From contig JAAOOA010000428.1 in the NCBI GenBank assembly GCA_012861695.1, forward strand, positions 62,001-126,000: a stretch of 64,000 nt of DNA. The letters are read 5' to 3'. The notes under the pieces are model-generated. The model searched no databases, was not told where the DNA came from, and saw only the letters and a program-made list of their open reading frames with translations. A program made the position numbers and the translations under genes. This document shows, piece by piece, positions 39,541-51,446 of the stretch; the first letter of the stretch is position 1; every line of letters starts with the position of its first letter. Origin of the DNA: Trematomus loennbergii. Taxonomy: Eukaryota > Chordata > Actinopteri > Perciformes > Nototheniidae.

Positions 39541-40170
39541 CCTGTTAAGCCCGGTTTCCCGGGCGCAACATCTTGCAAGAAACAGCATCTCAGGGCTTCT
39601 TAACATTTAACAACCTATTAATGATGCATACCCACTTAACGGGAAGAAACTCAGCAAACTGACGATATTAACAATTTTTACCTTAACAAAATTAAATTCT
39701 AACGCCAAGCTCTAAATCAGCACTTAGCGAAAACGGGCTAACGGGGCTAACGCTACTTTAGCACATAAAGGCGATCTTTTCTACTTCATATTATCTGCAC
39801 AATCCACATATCATATGAAAGCTGAGATTCCACAGATTCCATATGTATATGTTTATTCACTGTACGACCAAAACTCAGCTAACTAGAAGAAGAAACGTAA
39901 CCTTAAATAAAAAATAAAACATTCACAAACGAAGGATTATCTAAATACATGTTTAACTCCATTACAGTCGCAGGACTCACCAGATCTCAAGTCTTCTGTT
40001 CTTTGTTGACGTCCCGATGCTCATATTTAACGTGTAGATGTAAAGCGATCCCGATATTAATCCATAAACTCCTGCAGCAGAAATACAGACAGCTGTAGCT
40101 CCGCAGGAGACCCGCTCAAACTGACGTGGATGTTTCAAATGTGAACGACAGGCGCGGACAGTTCTCATTG
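39541..40170 (-). mobile_element. TTAA element, family 4, diverged right half
   Basis: ACCTGTTAAGCCCGGTTTCC and GCAACATCTTGCAAGAAACA match, in reverse, the right end of the copy at 55139-56260. The CACTTAACGGGAAGAAACTC and GGAATCTGTGG-type blocks follow in the same order. The terminal TTA is missing and homology fades near 40170. Confidence 0.55.
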
Positions 40171-40820
40171 GCAGGTTTCTTTGATTACGTTAATATTAAC
40201 CAATCAGGAGTGTTGTGGACTCATTCCAATTCTGCCTGACTTGTCTGCCGTGTTTGGCTGAATTCTATTTCAAGTGCCGTAGCTCTGGCTGTCGGCCAGA
40301 ATCCGAAAACCATACACATTATACTGCATGTAAGACTAAGGCTTATTACTGTATATTGACCAATGGAAAAAAAAACACATAAATAAAACAAGGATAACTG
40401 TGACTTATTGTTGAGTAAATAACAGTGTGTGTTTTAAACCTGGGTCCTCCCTGCAGAGATTTCTCCACTTTCTATGATTTTTATTTTTTAAATGATATTG
40501 TCAACTGTAGATGTAAGTTAGGAATTTCATGAAAACATATTTATTTACTTTTGTTTCAACATTGGATATTTTGTGTTTGTGGTGGATTCAATCGAATATT
40601 GAGAAAATGATTTATGTAAAAAAAATGTACATTTTTTGTATTTTACACTTTTTTTTACAGTTTCATGTAACCTTAAAATTACAAAGAAATATCTTAAAGT
40701 CTTATAATAGTAATACACTTTTATATTACGAGTTACATATTTAATTACAGATAATCATTTTTATTTTACCTACATCTGCATGTATTTTCTGAAAGTGCAA
40801 AAATACTGTAAATATTATAT
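40171..40820. other. No recognisable feature
   Basis: Very AT-rich, with T runs; nothing supportable. Confidence 0.4.
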
Positions 40821-41686
40821 CGTTAGCCTAATAGCATAATTGCCCATGTCATATTTGAATGTTGTTGGAAAACAAGAAAAAACTAAATGTTTAGCAAGCA
40901 CATTGGTATTTTTTATTGATTTTGTAACAGTAAGTTCAACCAGATGTGTGAACTAATTTGCAAAAAAAAAAAAGACACAACATCAATTGCATAACAAATA
41001 AAATGACTTAGGCAGAATGTGCCATGACTTAGGCCATTTTTCTTACACAACTTTTTTTACACATTTATACAAACATAACATAGAAAAGTAGTTTTACTGT
41101 CCTAAATATAACCAAGTTGTGTTACCTCTCTAACCTTAACCAAGTTGTTCTTAATGTCTGACCTGAACCAAGTTGTTTTACTTGTTTAACCTTAACCAAA
41201 TCCTACTCAGGTGCTGTGTGAACTCGTTTTCTATTGATGAGGGAGGTTGTCGTAGTACTGGTGGGCCACTCTTGGTAGTACTGGTTTCATTGCCTGCAAG
41301 TCATTGTATTTCCTGAGAGTAATTGGCAATTGGGCAGGAAAGAGTGGGACCCAGTGGACCGGTTCTTCAGGGATGCTGAGTCGCTGAGGTAGGTCCTCCC
41401 AGTCAGACTCAAAATCCAACTTGTGCCGGATTCGACCATCTGCCAAGTACTGGAGAGCCCGAAGGTCATGGACTGTGGGGTCGCCAACTTTGTATGTAGC
41501 GTCAAAAATGCCTAAGTCAAAGAGATGACTTAGGCAGATAGTGATTTTGGACTCTAAAATGCGTTCTGATGGCTGAGGACATAGGCAATAAGGCAGGGTG
41601 ATGCAGCAGTGGTAGGAGAGAAAAGTTAGGCAGATATCACAATTTGGCCAAAAAATGACTTGGGCAATTATGCTATTAGGCTAACG
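40821..41686. mobile_element. Element with ~30-bp terminal inverted repeats and an ORF fragment
   Basis: Left end CGTTAGCCTAATAGCATAAT and right end, inverted, CGTTAGCCTAATAGCATAAT, continuing TGCCCA on each side. ATAT flanks both ends. The interior repeats a GACTTAGGCA(G/T) word several times. On the minus strand it carries the coding fragment described next. Class unknown. Confidence 0.8.
41231..41540 (-). pseudogene. C-terminal fragment of an unidentified (transposon-borne?) protein
   Basis: An open frame without a start encodes FDLGIFDATYKVGDPTVHDL, then RALQYLADGRIRHKLDFESD, WEDLPQRLSIPEEPVHWVPL and KPVLPRVAHQYYDNLPHQ, ending at a stop near 41231. Composition is protein-like (tryptophans, prolines, balanced charge), unlike its AT-rich surroundings. 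I do not recognise the family. The position inside inverted repeats suggests it is captured or left from an autonomous parent. Confidence 0.5.
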
Positions 41687-42444
41687 ATATTAGTAAATTT
41701 ACTTTAAAAAAAATGAAATAAATGTTATTTGTTGTTATTGTCAAAATACTTAAAATAATGTTTTGGGTTGTTAATTTATAGTTCATATCTGTAATTTTAC
41801 AGGATTTTGCAAGTTTTATTTGAAATGCTTTTATTGATTTAGAAAATAATTGTTTTATTGATTTAAACTGACATGCATCCGCTAAGACTACGTAGCAACG
41901 GCAGGATCTGCTTCGATAGAGTTTTTTTATTACAGATTTGAAAACATCGTTGCTTGCTTTAAAAGTAGCACAATTCATGATGTCAAACCTTGGAAAGTAT
42001 CTAGATATCCCTCCCCTAATGCCAAAGGAACTGTTAACTGAATATGTTTTGCCGTTTGATGGCTGGAACGTTGCGTAAAAAGGACCGCAGCTCCGTGTTG
42101 AGGGTTTCTGCCCCGTTACTTATTCGCTGTTTTCTTGTCCCTCTTCTCTTTTTCTTTTCTTCGCTGGGGACTCATCAGCCATTAATCTGTGCTCTCCAAA
42201 TATATTACAATTAATATTAAAATCCTCCATGTTGTTCTCAGACGGGAGACAATGGAAAACTAAAGACAAGCAAACAGTTTGAAAAGTATACAGTTCAATC
42301 GACCGGACTTCTTTCTGCAGATGTGAGCGTCCTTAACAACGGTCAATAAGTCCTTGACAGCGGTCTGTACTACTGGATTAACAACGTGTCACGTGTTCTG
42401 AATTGGCCAATCAGAATTGAGTATTCAACTAAGCCATGTAATAA
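41687..42444. other. No gene recognised
   Basis: AT-rich to 42000, then mixed sequence; no domain or repeat structure seen. Confidence 0.4.
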
Positions 42445-42500
42445 CAGTATGTAGTGTCTCTACTTTAAAGAGTCCTCTCCTGCTGATGTTCAGGTGTATG
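42445..42500 (+). repeat. Single unit of the 57-bp minisatellite
   Basis: One copy (CAGTATGTAGTGTCTCTACT onward) 140 bp before the ZNF-2 exon. It is followed by sequence paralogous to 35670-35691 plus 36867-36910. Confidence 0.9.
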
Positions 42501-42638
42501 TATTTAAACCTGTACTTTTATTTAATGAGAAATCAAACTTGAACATTGTGGGGTTTATTTTACAGACTCTTATTTTAGTTTTTAGATATATCTGCATCAC
42601 GTCCTCTCACTGACTCTTTATCTGTCTGTCTTTTTTAG

Positions 42639-43514
<876 letters not shown>

Positions 43515-43577
43515 GTCAAGCTAGCATTCCCTGCTTTTCTCCAAATGTAAAGCTGACCAACAGTGACTTTACGTTCT

Positions 43578-43583
43578 AATAAA
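43578..43583 (+). terminator. AATAAA polyadenylation signal after ZNF-2
   Basis: Same position and context (CGTTCTAATAAACATG) as at ZNF-1. Confidence 0.6.
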
Positions 43584-44385
43584 CATGTTTTTTATGGACT
43601 ACATTCAGACCTCCCAAAACCCTGCTGTCCTCACACACTTAGCTCTATATGAGAGTGCTCTGGTTAATGAAAATGTTTTTTGATTTGGATAAAGCAGCCT
43701 TATACTGTTGCTGCGATGCTGAACGTAACAATGATCTGTCTACCAGCAGCCTGTGAATGAGACGTTTAGGGAACATCTGTAAATAGAAGCATCTCTTGAT
43801 CTTTTCCATACATTTCTTAACATGGTCTGTATATATTATACTTCCTAATCAATTATCTGTTATGTGTGCTGATGCAATTTCAGTGAGCATCAAGTTCAGA
43901 ATGTTTGTTGCCACACACCGTATTTGCTTCTGTGTGTGACGTTCACTGAATAGTTTTTATTCTACGTTTATGTTCAATTGAAATGTTTGAGTTGCCTTTT
44001 TGGTACTTTTTTATTTATTACTTCAAGTGATGTTCAAAACACGAAGACACGTTTGGTATGAGAAGTGATAAAGTACATTTGTGACGTTCTTGTTTTGTTA
44101 GTGAAACTCTGATATAATATTATCTCATGTTCATTCTTTGACTTCATTGTGACGGCCGTTAGTTCTCTGTGTTCTCAGTAATGTGATTCTTGCTGCTGTA
44201 ATAATCTGAGCTGTAAACTTAAAACTTGTTTTCTAGTTTCTCATTAAACTTGTTGACACAAAGAGACTCTTTGACTCATTGGAAACTGTTTAATGATTTA
44301 TAATTACTTACAATCACTTTGTATTAGGTTTTTATGAATGGTCTTTATTTGAACTGCTGCTAGAAAGAGTAAAAGAGAACAGAAA
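43584..44385. other. ZNF-2 downstream sequence
   Basis: Paralogous to 3099-3530, then unique AT-rich sequence; no gene. Confidence 0.5.
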
Positions 44386-44689
44386 CCGCGTTCACACCGG
44401 AGTACTTTTCACCGTACTTTTCGCGTTTAGTTCCGTTAGTACCCCTTATGTCGCGTTCACACCAAAAAGAGCACTTAATCTCGGGAACTTTTACCCCCAT
44501 CTTTAGAGCCTGCTGAGAGATCGTACTTTCCTGGGGGAAAAAAGTGCCCCAGTTCTGATTGGCTGGGCGAATTGCAAACCACGCCCCGTACAACTGTGAA
44601 ATGTTTTGTAGAGCCGCCATTGTTTTTCCTCGCTACAAAAACCCGACGGAGCGGAGGTTTTGTTTTTGAAAGCAGTTATGGCAAGCATC

Positions 44690-45652
44690 AAGAAATGGAT
44701 GGAGTGAGGTGTCGGAGCTTCTGGAGATCTACGCAGAGGACGCGACCCAGGGAAAGCTACTGAAGCCAGTTCAGTAGCTTTCACTCGACCTGGGGATCGT
44801 GCACAGCGCCACGGCATACCGGCTAAAAATAAAGAAACTCAGGCAGGACTACAAACAAATTAAAGACTATTATAACAAGAGTGGTAACGACCGGAAGACC
44901 AGTAAATGGTACGAGCGCTTGGATGCTCTGCTAGGCCACAGACCTTTTCTCCCGGACAGCATCGACCGATGGTGTGGGAGGCCGCTCAAACGGCGGATTC
45001 AGTGGCCAACGATGACGACCACGACGAAGGTAAAATCAACTACATGCACTGGGGTTTTAATCTGCACAATAATGGTCTCAGATGTACTTTTATTTGCTCA
45101 GTAGATCAGCTAGCCATGCTAGGCTGAACTGGCTAACACCGGCCCCGAGCTAGCTAATAACATCTAGCTAGCTAGATATTCTCGGCCGCTATGAAAACGT
45201 TTTGACTTGTGAATAACTGTGCAGTGTTTCTGTAATTTGCTCACTAACTCATGGCACTAATCGTGTGTTTCAGGCGAGGATGGACAACTCTCAGGATTGG
45301 AAACAAGCTTTCCTTCTAGATCACAGCGCTTGCTCGTCCCCCTTTCCAGCAACCAAACGCAAAGGTACACACACTGTAACTTGGTCTTGAAAGAACGTTA
45401 CGCATCGAACTGATGTTCACAATCATGTTTATTTCCTTCTTGGTACAATTATGAAACAGCGTGAAAACGTATTCGCCTAGACCGGCATTTACAAATGTTC
45501 GCGCCTTTTTACTCTCTCACAACATTGTAAACATCCGGGCTAGAGGTCACATGACTTCCGGTAAGAAAACTTGCCTCATCAACATTAAACAAAGTTCAAG
45601 CATACATGAAGCACTCTTCAAAAATACAAAACAATAAAGAAGGGCACTTTGA

Positions 45653-45714
<62 letters not shown>

Positions 45715-46166
45715 AGTGTGTGTGTGTGTGTGTGTATATATATTTTATGCTATTTGTCCTATATTATCTTCTACTATACCCCTGCATTGTGTACACTGTC
45801 TTGTCCCGGCCTGCACCCTGTCCAATGTTGACAGTAAACACATTCCTAGTATGTTGTAAAACTACATGGCGACTAAACAGATCTTGTATCTTGCTTATTT
45901 TCCCTCTTAGGAAAGCGGACACGGGATGTGAATTTCTTTGACACCGTCCAGGCGTTGGAGGACCGGCGTGCCGTGGTGAAAGAGTGGATGCACGGGGATC
46001 AGATGGTGCTGTTCACCAAGGCCCAGGAAACGGAGGACAAGATGCTCACCAGATGGAGCACCAGGATGAAGTGTCGGTGCAGGATGAGCGACAAACCACT
46101 TTTCAGAATGGGTTTCTGGAAGTGCTTTCCCAGCTAGTGAAAGCCAACAGGTCTTCCTCCCTATAG
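44690..46166 (+). pseudogene. Myb/SANT-like protein of Harbinger transposons, broken
   Basis: ATGGCAAGCATCAAGAAATG begins MASIKK and, in another frame, SEVSELLEIYAEDATQGKLL, the first helix of a Myb/SANT-like (MADF-type) domain. A stop and frame change follow, then at 44799-45000 SATAYRLKIKKLRQDYKQIK and DYYNKSGNDRKTSKWYERLD, ALLGHRPFLP, the third helix and conserved tail. Later exons: about 45274-45364 (GEDGQLSGLETSF), and 45911-46166 after a CCCTCTTAG acceptor (DVNFFDTVQALEDRRAVVKE; C-terminus NGFLEVLSQLVKANRSSSL in another frame). PIF/Harbinger elements encode such a protein, which brings the transposase to the nucleus and to DNA; host MSANTD genes derive from it. At least two frameshifts and a stop make this copy non-functional. 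Confidence 0.7.
45656..45737 (+). repeat. (CA)n-(TG)n palindromic microsatellite
   Basis: About 56 bp of CA followed by CTCAG and about 20 bp of TG. The two parts are complementary and could fold back. Followed by a short TATATATA. Confidence 0.9.
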
Positions 46167-46744
46167 TTGCCACTGTGAACAATGTCTGCTGCTGAGCCTA
46201 TCCCTACACCTGGGACAGTTCATTTTGTATTGTTATTACTGTTATTATATAGTCTTGATACAACTGACACTTTATTTTATATTGATAATGTTAACTTACA
46301 TGTACAACTTCTATTTTATTTACATAAAAAATGTGAACTTCTATTTACTGTTATGTCTTGAGAGTGCAATAAAGAGAACCTACATGGCGATTAAACAGAT
46401 CCTGTATCTTGCTTATTTCTCCTGACACTTTCTCTTTAGTGACCTGTGTAGCATCCTATACATCACATGTAAGTGATTATTCTGATGCCATCATGTTTCA
46501 TCGGTTATAAACTGGTGAAGCTTTGTTTGTCATTTATCATCAATGTTGCAACCTTGTGGAGGAATGGCAGGGGCACATACACAAATATGATCATTTATAT
46601 CATTTTAAATATTATTTGACCTAAAACTAAATGTTTTTATGATTGTCCTCTGAGGAGGACATGGGGATTTGCAAACTTTTAATTCCCCCCCCATTTTACA
46701 CAACACAAAATGGAGTCCACTATGGGCCGAAACTAACATGTATG
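46167..46744. other. Downstream of the Myb/SANT relic; no gene
   Basis: 46379-46420 (TACATGGCGATTAAACAGAT onward) repeats 45866-45905, a direct repeat of about 40 bp. A poly-C run lies at 46684-46691. Otherwise AT-rich. Confidence 0.5.
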
Positions 46745-47309
46745 TTTCCATAGTGTTGATGGCAGACGGCGGAGAGGTGGGTGTTTGTCATCTGCTGGTG
46801 GACTAACCGGAGAGAATTACAGTGCTTGCCTCGACGGGGAGGGATTGCATTGAATTAAAGCAGCAGGAGCAAACGCTTGCCTCGGGGAGGGAGAAAGAAA
46901 GCCACAGCGGAGAATAAACAGAAGGGTAACCATGGTAACTATGGGCGGGAAGTCTTCTTCGCTGCTTTTGTGGCAGACTACAGCGCCACTTACAGGCCTG
47001 GCATATGTACTACAGCGTCTCCAGCGCTTTCGAGCGGCAATGGCCGGCCGTGGCCCAACCCCACATTCCCCTGATTGGTGGAGTTGGCCCAATAGCCGTA
47101 GCGCCACCGTCCTGACGTCAGGACAGTGTTCAAATCTGGATCAGTTTTTATCAGATCCGTTGCAGCCCCTTTTTTAGAGATTTGGGTATGGAGGAAAATA
47201 GAGAGGGTTGTGTTTTCTGACACTTGGTGAGTTCCCTGGAACACCGGGGACACATATTCATGAAGAAAAGACGTACACAAGTGCATTTTGCATGATAGGT
47301 CCCCTTTAA
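46745..47309 (-). mobile_element. TTAA element, family 1, left-truncated
   Basis: The right end GCATGATAGGTCCCCTTTAA is intact (TTAA 47306-47309). The interior is the reverse of 57540-58080, with long near-identical blocks such as CAGCGTCTCCAGCGCTTTCG. The region that would hold the left terminus is absent. Confidence 0.85.
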
Positions 47310-47926
47310 GTTAAATTACTTTAAATCTCTAAAAATCGACTTTACTCAACTATGTCTTTTTTTCGGCAACTTTTTGGAGTCATTGATTATTTAAACTCCT
47401 GAGTTTTCGGGGAACTATTATTGGTAGTATTTTTTATTATTTTACAATTGCTTCTTGACCAAACTGCCCCTTTTTGCTAATTTTTTCTCGTCAGATCTCA
47501 CTCTTCACCATATTCCCATGTTTGTGTGTGTGTGTGTGGGGGGGGGGGCTACCCTTCTTCTTCTCTGAAGTCAACAACCCCCACTTGTCTTTCAGGTTTT
47601 AATGAAGGATAGTTGTGATCAGTGTGTGAACCAAATGACTAAAAGCATATTCAGAGACACAGAGCAAGTTTCCTTTTTTATTGTGAAATTAAACAAAACA
47701 TGTCAGATACTTTTTTCTATTCGTGAGAAAACTTGCAAAGGTTCAATTGAAAATGCAACAATAAAACTAAACAAAGTATATACATTTGTAAAAAAAGAAA
47801 GAAGATATTTCAGTGAAAAATACACAAAGGTGGTAAATATAGTGTTGAAAGAACAAAACGAGAATGTATTTAGCACAACAACAAAAAAAAGCATACACAA
47901 TGGTATATGTAACAGTGAAAAGTAAC

Positions 47927-48309
47927 TTAAAGGTGGGGTAGGTCATTTTGGAGAAACCAGCTCGAGTGCGCTAGAATTTGAAAATACACAGCCGAAACAA
48001 ATCTGCCACTTCCTCACAGAGCCCCTCCTCCAACACACACGAACGCGCACATGACCAATGAGGGCACGAGATAAGTTTGTGCACAGATGGAAGGCTGACA
48101 GGCAGGTAGGCCATCCAGTTATTTTAGCCGGGCCGGCTCAGATGATTGGTCGTGCTTTTTACAGTACTACAGCTTCCACTGATGATATTTATTTATGGAT
48201 TTGTTGTCAAAGCACTTCAGATATTCATTGCTATCAGGATGTTAAGAGCATTCCATGGAATATAACAAGTGTATCTTGAGCCAGTTTCTCAAACATACCT
48301 ACCCCACCA
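47927..48309 (+). mobile_element. TTAA element, family 3 (3' end damaged)
   Basis: After TTAA (47927-47930) the left end is AGGTGGGGTAGGTCATTTTG; the right end is ATACCTACCCCACC, inverted to it. The last bases and the right TTAA are missing and merge with CAACAAACTTCCCC. About 380 bp, no protein. Confidence 0.85.
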
Positions 48310-48658
48310 ACAAACTTCCCCAGTTCATTACTGACATGAAGACAAATGTTTTTACTATTACAACTTTTCTGAAGTTTGACATTTCATTAATCAAACAAGG
48401 CTTAATTTGAGCTAACTTGCAAACATGTCCAGCACAGAAAAGAAAAGAAAAGCACATTTGCTGAAGCCAGAGTTCAGTTTGTTGACACATTAGAGAGGAA
48501 AAACTGTGGAGAGAAGCTCAGAAAATAACAACTTAGCTCTCAGGTTAGCTTGGCTCTGAAACATATTCAACATGATGGAGTGTGAACGCTCTGGTGGACT
48601 TTAAGGGAACTACCATGAGGACATTTGTTCTCACTCGTCACATGTATACTGTTTCTAT

Positions 48659-48858
48659 TGCATGACATACATGTCACTTGTTAGACGCTTTTATCCAAAG
48701 CGACTTACTTACTCAATACTGTGGACAATCCCCACAGGAGCAATTTCGGGTGAAGTGTCTCAGGGACACAACGACATGCTGACTGCAGTGGGGTTTGAAC
48801 CTGTTTGAACCCTGATCCGAACACCAACGCACAACCCACTGCACCACACGCCTCCCCA
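48659..48858 (-). mobile_element. tRNA-derived SINE at the stop codon of ZNF-3
   Basis: On the minus strand it starts GGGGAGGCGTGTGGTGCAG, has a B-box-like GGGTTCAAAC(AGG)TTCAAACCCC and ends in the AAGTCGCTTTGGATAAAAGC tail. Flanking TTCTAT (48653-48658; 48859-48864) is the target duplication; unit 2 has one TTCTAT at the same place (51791-51796). Confidence 0.9.
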
Positions 48859-48932
48859 TTCTATCCAGTGTGAGTGCGTTCATGTTTCTTAAGGTTACCT
48901 GATGTTCTGAAATATTTCCCACATTGGTCACA

Positions 48933-49724
48933 TCAGTAGTGTTTCTCTCCAGTGTGAGTGAGACGGTGAGCTCTAAGCCTACTACTCTGAGAAAAAGTTT
49001 TCCCACACAGGTCACAGCTATACGGTTTCTCTCCAGTGTGAACTCTCTGGTGAACTTTTAATTCTCCAGAGGTTTTCAAGGATTTGTCACACAGGTCACA
49101 GCTGTATGCTTTATTTCTAGTGTGGATGCGTTGGTGGACTCTAAGTGTATCACTCCGAGGAAATGTTTTCCCACACAGGTCACAGCTGTACGGTTTCTCT
49201 CCAGTGTGAACTCTCTGGTGAACTTTTAATTCTCCAGAGGTTTTCATGGATTTCCCACACAGGTCACACCAGTATGGTTTCTCTCCAGTGTGAGTGCGAC
49301 GGTGATATATTAGGTTATTTAGCACAGAAAAAAGCTTCTCACATTGGTCACAGCTGTAGGGTTTCTCTCCGGTGTGAGAGCGCTCATGTTCCTTAAGGTT
49401 ACTTGATGATCTGAACAATTTCCCACACGTTTCACACGAGTAGGGTTTCTCTCCAGTGTGAGTGCGCTGGTGGACTTTTAGATCACATTTAAGAGCAAAT
49501 GTTTTGCCACACAGGTCACAGCTGTATGGTTTCTCTCCAGTATGGATGCGTTGGTGGACTTTAAGAGCACCACTCTGAGAAAACGTTGTACCACACAGGT
49601 CACAGCTGTAAGGTTTCTCTCCAGTATGAACTCTCTGATGACGCTTTAAGTCTCCAGATCCTTTGAAGGATTTGTCACACAGGTCACAGCTGTACGGTTT
49701 GAGTCCCTCTGTTCCTCTCTGGTT
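48933..49724 (-). CDS. C2H2 zinc-finger exon ZNF-3
   Basis: On the minus strand, acceptor CTTTAG (AG at 49726-49725) opens a continuous 263-codon frame in phase 0, starting NQRGTEGLKPYSC. Nine complete fingers lie at an exact 84-bp period, in order beginning [63 protein letters not shown]. The HTGEKP linker between fingers seven and eight has become HTRNKA. A TGG to TGA change in a Tyr-Trp-Cys context stops the frame at 48933, before a tenth finger that is otherwise preserved down to 48870 (CDQCGKYF...HERTHTG). No start codon or regulatory domain is in this exon; the 5' part must lie to the right, where I could not identify it. It may still encode a nine-finger DNA-binding protein. Confidence 0.75.
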   Translation of the reverse strand, partial: NQRGTEGLKPYSCDLCDKSFKGSGDLKRHQRVHTGEKPYSCDLCGTTFSQSGALKVHQRIHTGEKPYSCDLCGKTFALKCDLKVHQRTHTGEKPYSCETCGKLFRSSSNLKEHERSHTGEKPYSCDQCEKLFSVLNNLIYHRRTHTGEKPYWCDLCGKSMKTSGELKVHQRVHTGEKPYSCDLCGKTFPRSDTLRVHQRIHTRNKAYSCDLCDKSLKTSGELKVHQRVHTGEKPYSCDLCGKTFSQSSRLRAHRLTHTGEKHY

Positions 49725-50284
49725 CTAAAGCAACAGACATACAGAGAGAGAGACATTCATTAAGTACATTTTTTGACAATCTTTTGCAACATGTCTTATT
49801 GAACAAAAACAAAAGTCATTGAACTATCATTTTCAACTAATCGTTCTCAACCAATGTTATTAAATAAGTTAAAGAATCACTAAAATGCAGCAGTAAAGGT
49901 AAACTTTCTGTCATTATTTCAGTGATTCTTTTCTAATTGCAGGAAAACTAATACTACATTTCAGAGTTTAATAAAAAGCTGCAGCCCTAATTTGTAAATC
50001 AGCTGTGCTCTGTGTACTTTAATGTGAAAGAGCAATACAATTCAACATTCAATTCCAGATGTTTCGAGGTCATTTTGGCCTCTTCTGAAGGTCAGGATTA
50101 AACTGTGGCTCATCCATTGCAACATGCATCACTGCTTTAAAGATCATCTATGTCATCCCTTACAAATGTCTTAAAGAGCAAACAACTAGAGCAGAAAGAA
50201 ACCCTAACAGGCTGCTTTCAAAAGGCTTTATATTCTTATGCACAGTATCTACAGTGTAGTTCAAAGGGAAACCATGAAAAGAAA
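49725..50284 (-). other. Intron upstream of ZNF-3 (no exon recognised)
   Basis: Closely matches 52824-53068 and 54235-54800 apart from insertions. It holds two empty TTAA sites (49968-49971; 50019-50022). A C-rich tract near 50315-50325 precedes unit 2. Confidence 0.6.
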
Positions 50285-50700
50285 GGTGTAAGGGCTACCC
50301 TTCTTCTTCTTCAACAACCCCCCTTGTCTTTCAGGGTTTAATGAAGGATAGTTTAACTGTGAAGGAGCTGTGATCAGTGTGTGAACCAAATGACTAAAAG
50401 CATATTCAGAGACACAGAACAAGCTTTTGGACAAGTTTCTTTTTTTATTAGGAAACAAAACAAACATGTCAGATAATTTTTTCTACTCGTGGGAAATCTT
50501 GCAAAGGTTCAATTGAAAATAAAACAATAAAACAAAATAAAGATTATAGACATTTGTGAAAAAAAAAATGTCAGTGAAAAATACACAAAAGTGGTAAATA
50601 TAATGTTGAAAGAGCAAACAAAGAGTATGTATTTAGCACAAAAAAGCCTAGAAGCGTACAAAATGGTTTATGTAACAGTTGAATGTTTAAAAAAAGTAAC

Positions 50701-51446
50701 TTAACCTGTTAACCTGTTAAGCACCAAGCCTGTTTTTCAGGTCTCAGGCTCGGAAATGCCATTCCCAGAACAAATGACCATATCTTCCCTTCTAAAAGGG
50801 TTACATTAATAATCTTTTTTCTCAAAGTAATGATAAACCTGTGAGTTGGATGTAGAAAAGTCAGAATCAATACAGATGTTTTTTATTTTAAAGAAAATTC
50901 GATTTTACATAGTAAAAAACTGTAAATTATAGTGTCCGTCCAACAATTATTTTTTACTTATAGTGAAAACTACCCTTGGATGATGGGTTAGTAGACTAAA
51001 AGCTTTAGGAATCCAAAGCACAACATGTAATAAGTACCCTGTATCAAGATTGATGCAAAACAAGTGACATTTGACCTTTTTAGAGAGGTTTAGCCAAAAC
51101 CACCCCACCTCTGAGGTGATTTGGGTGAACATGTTTTTTTTCCCATATCTCTGGAACCCATTGGTCGATTTTGATGGTTGACACCTCTTTCTGACCGTTA
51201 GAGCCAATAGAATCGAAGGGGGAGTCCCCCACACATTTTTTCGCTTGTGGCTAATTCAGAGGCTGAGTTGTGCATTGTGGGTTTTTTTGGAATAAAAAAA
51301 AAAAAAGATCAGTTAGCTGAGTTTCTTCCCGTTACATGGATGTAAAACATTCATAGTTTATTAAATATTAAGATTCCTTAGACGTTGTTTCCTGCAAATG
51401 ACGCGTTTATCTGCCCGGTACCGGGGGGCGGTGCGTAAGAGGTTAA
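50701..51446 (+). mobile_element. TTAA element, family 4 (internally deleted)
   Basis: Left end TTAACCTGTTAAGCACCAAG (with an extra TTAACCTG in front), right end GGGGGGCGGTGCGTAAGAGG then TTAA (51443-51446). About 740 bp. The subterminal palindrome CCCGGTACCGGG is at the right end and the hairpin AGCCTG-TTTTTC at the left. No transposase. Confidence 0.85.

Larger units (their letters stand above)
47545..50290. repeat. Tandem segmental duplication, unit 1
   Basis: Begins with GGCTACCCTTCTTCTTC and CTTGTCTTTCAGG and contains ZNF-3. Unit 2 (about 50285-54800) repeats this order with insertions. Nucleotide identity is high outside the insertions, including introns. Confidence 0.85.

Noticed and set aside
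47602..47925. 107-codon lysine/asparagine-rich frame
   Set aside because: AT-rich composition; the homologous part of unit 2 (50340-50700) has indels that destroy it.
49145..49396. Plus-strand frame opposite ZNF-3
   Set aside because: Antisense shadow of the finger repeats.
50947..51234. Shared 86-95 codon frame (VRKRCQPSKST...) in several family 4 copies
   Set aside because: Conserved because the DNA is homologous; interrupted in other copies, no domain, and no codon pattern of selection visible.
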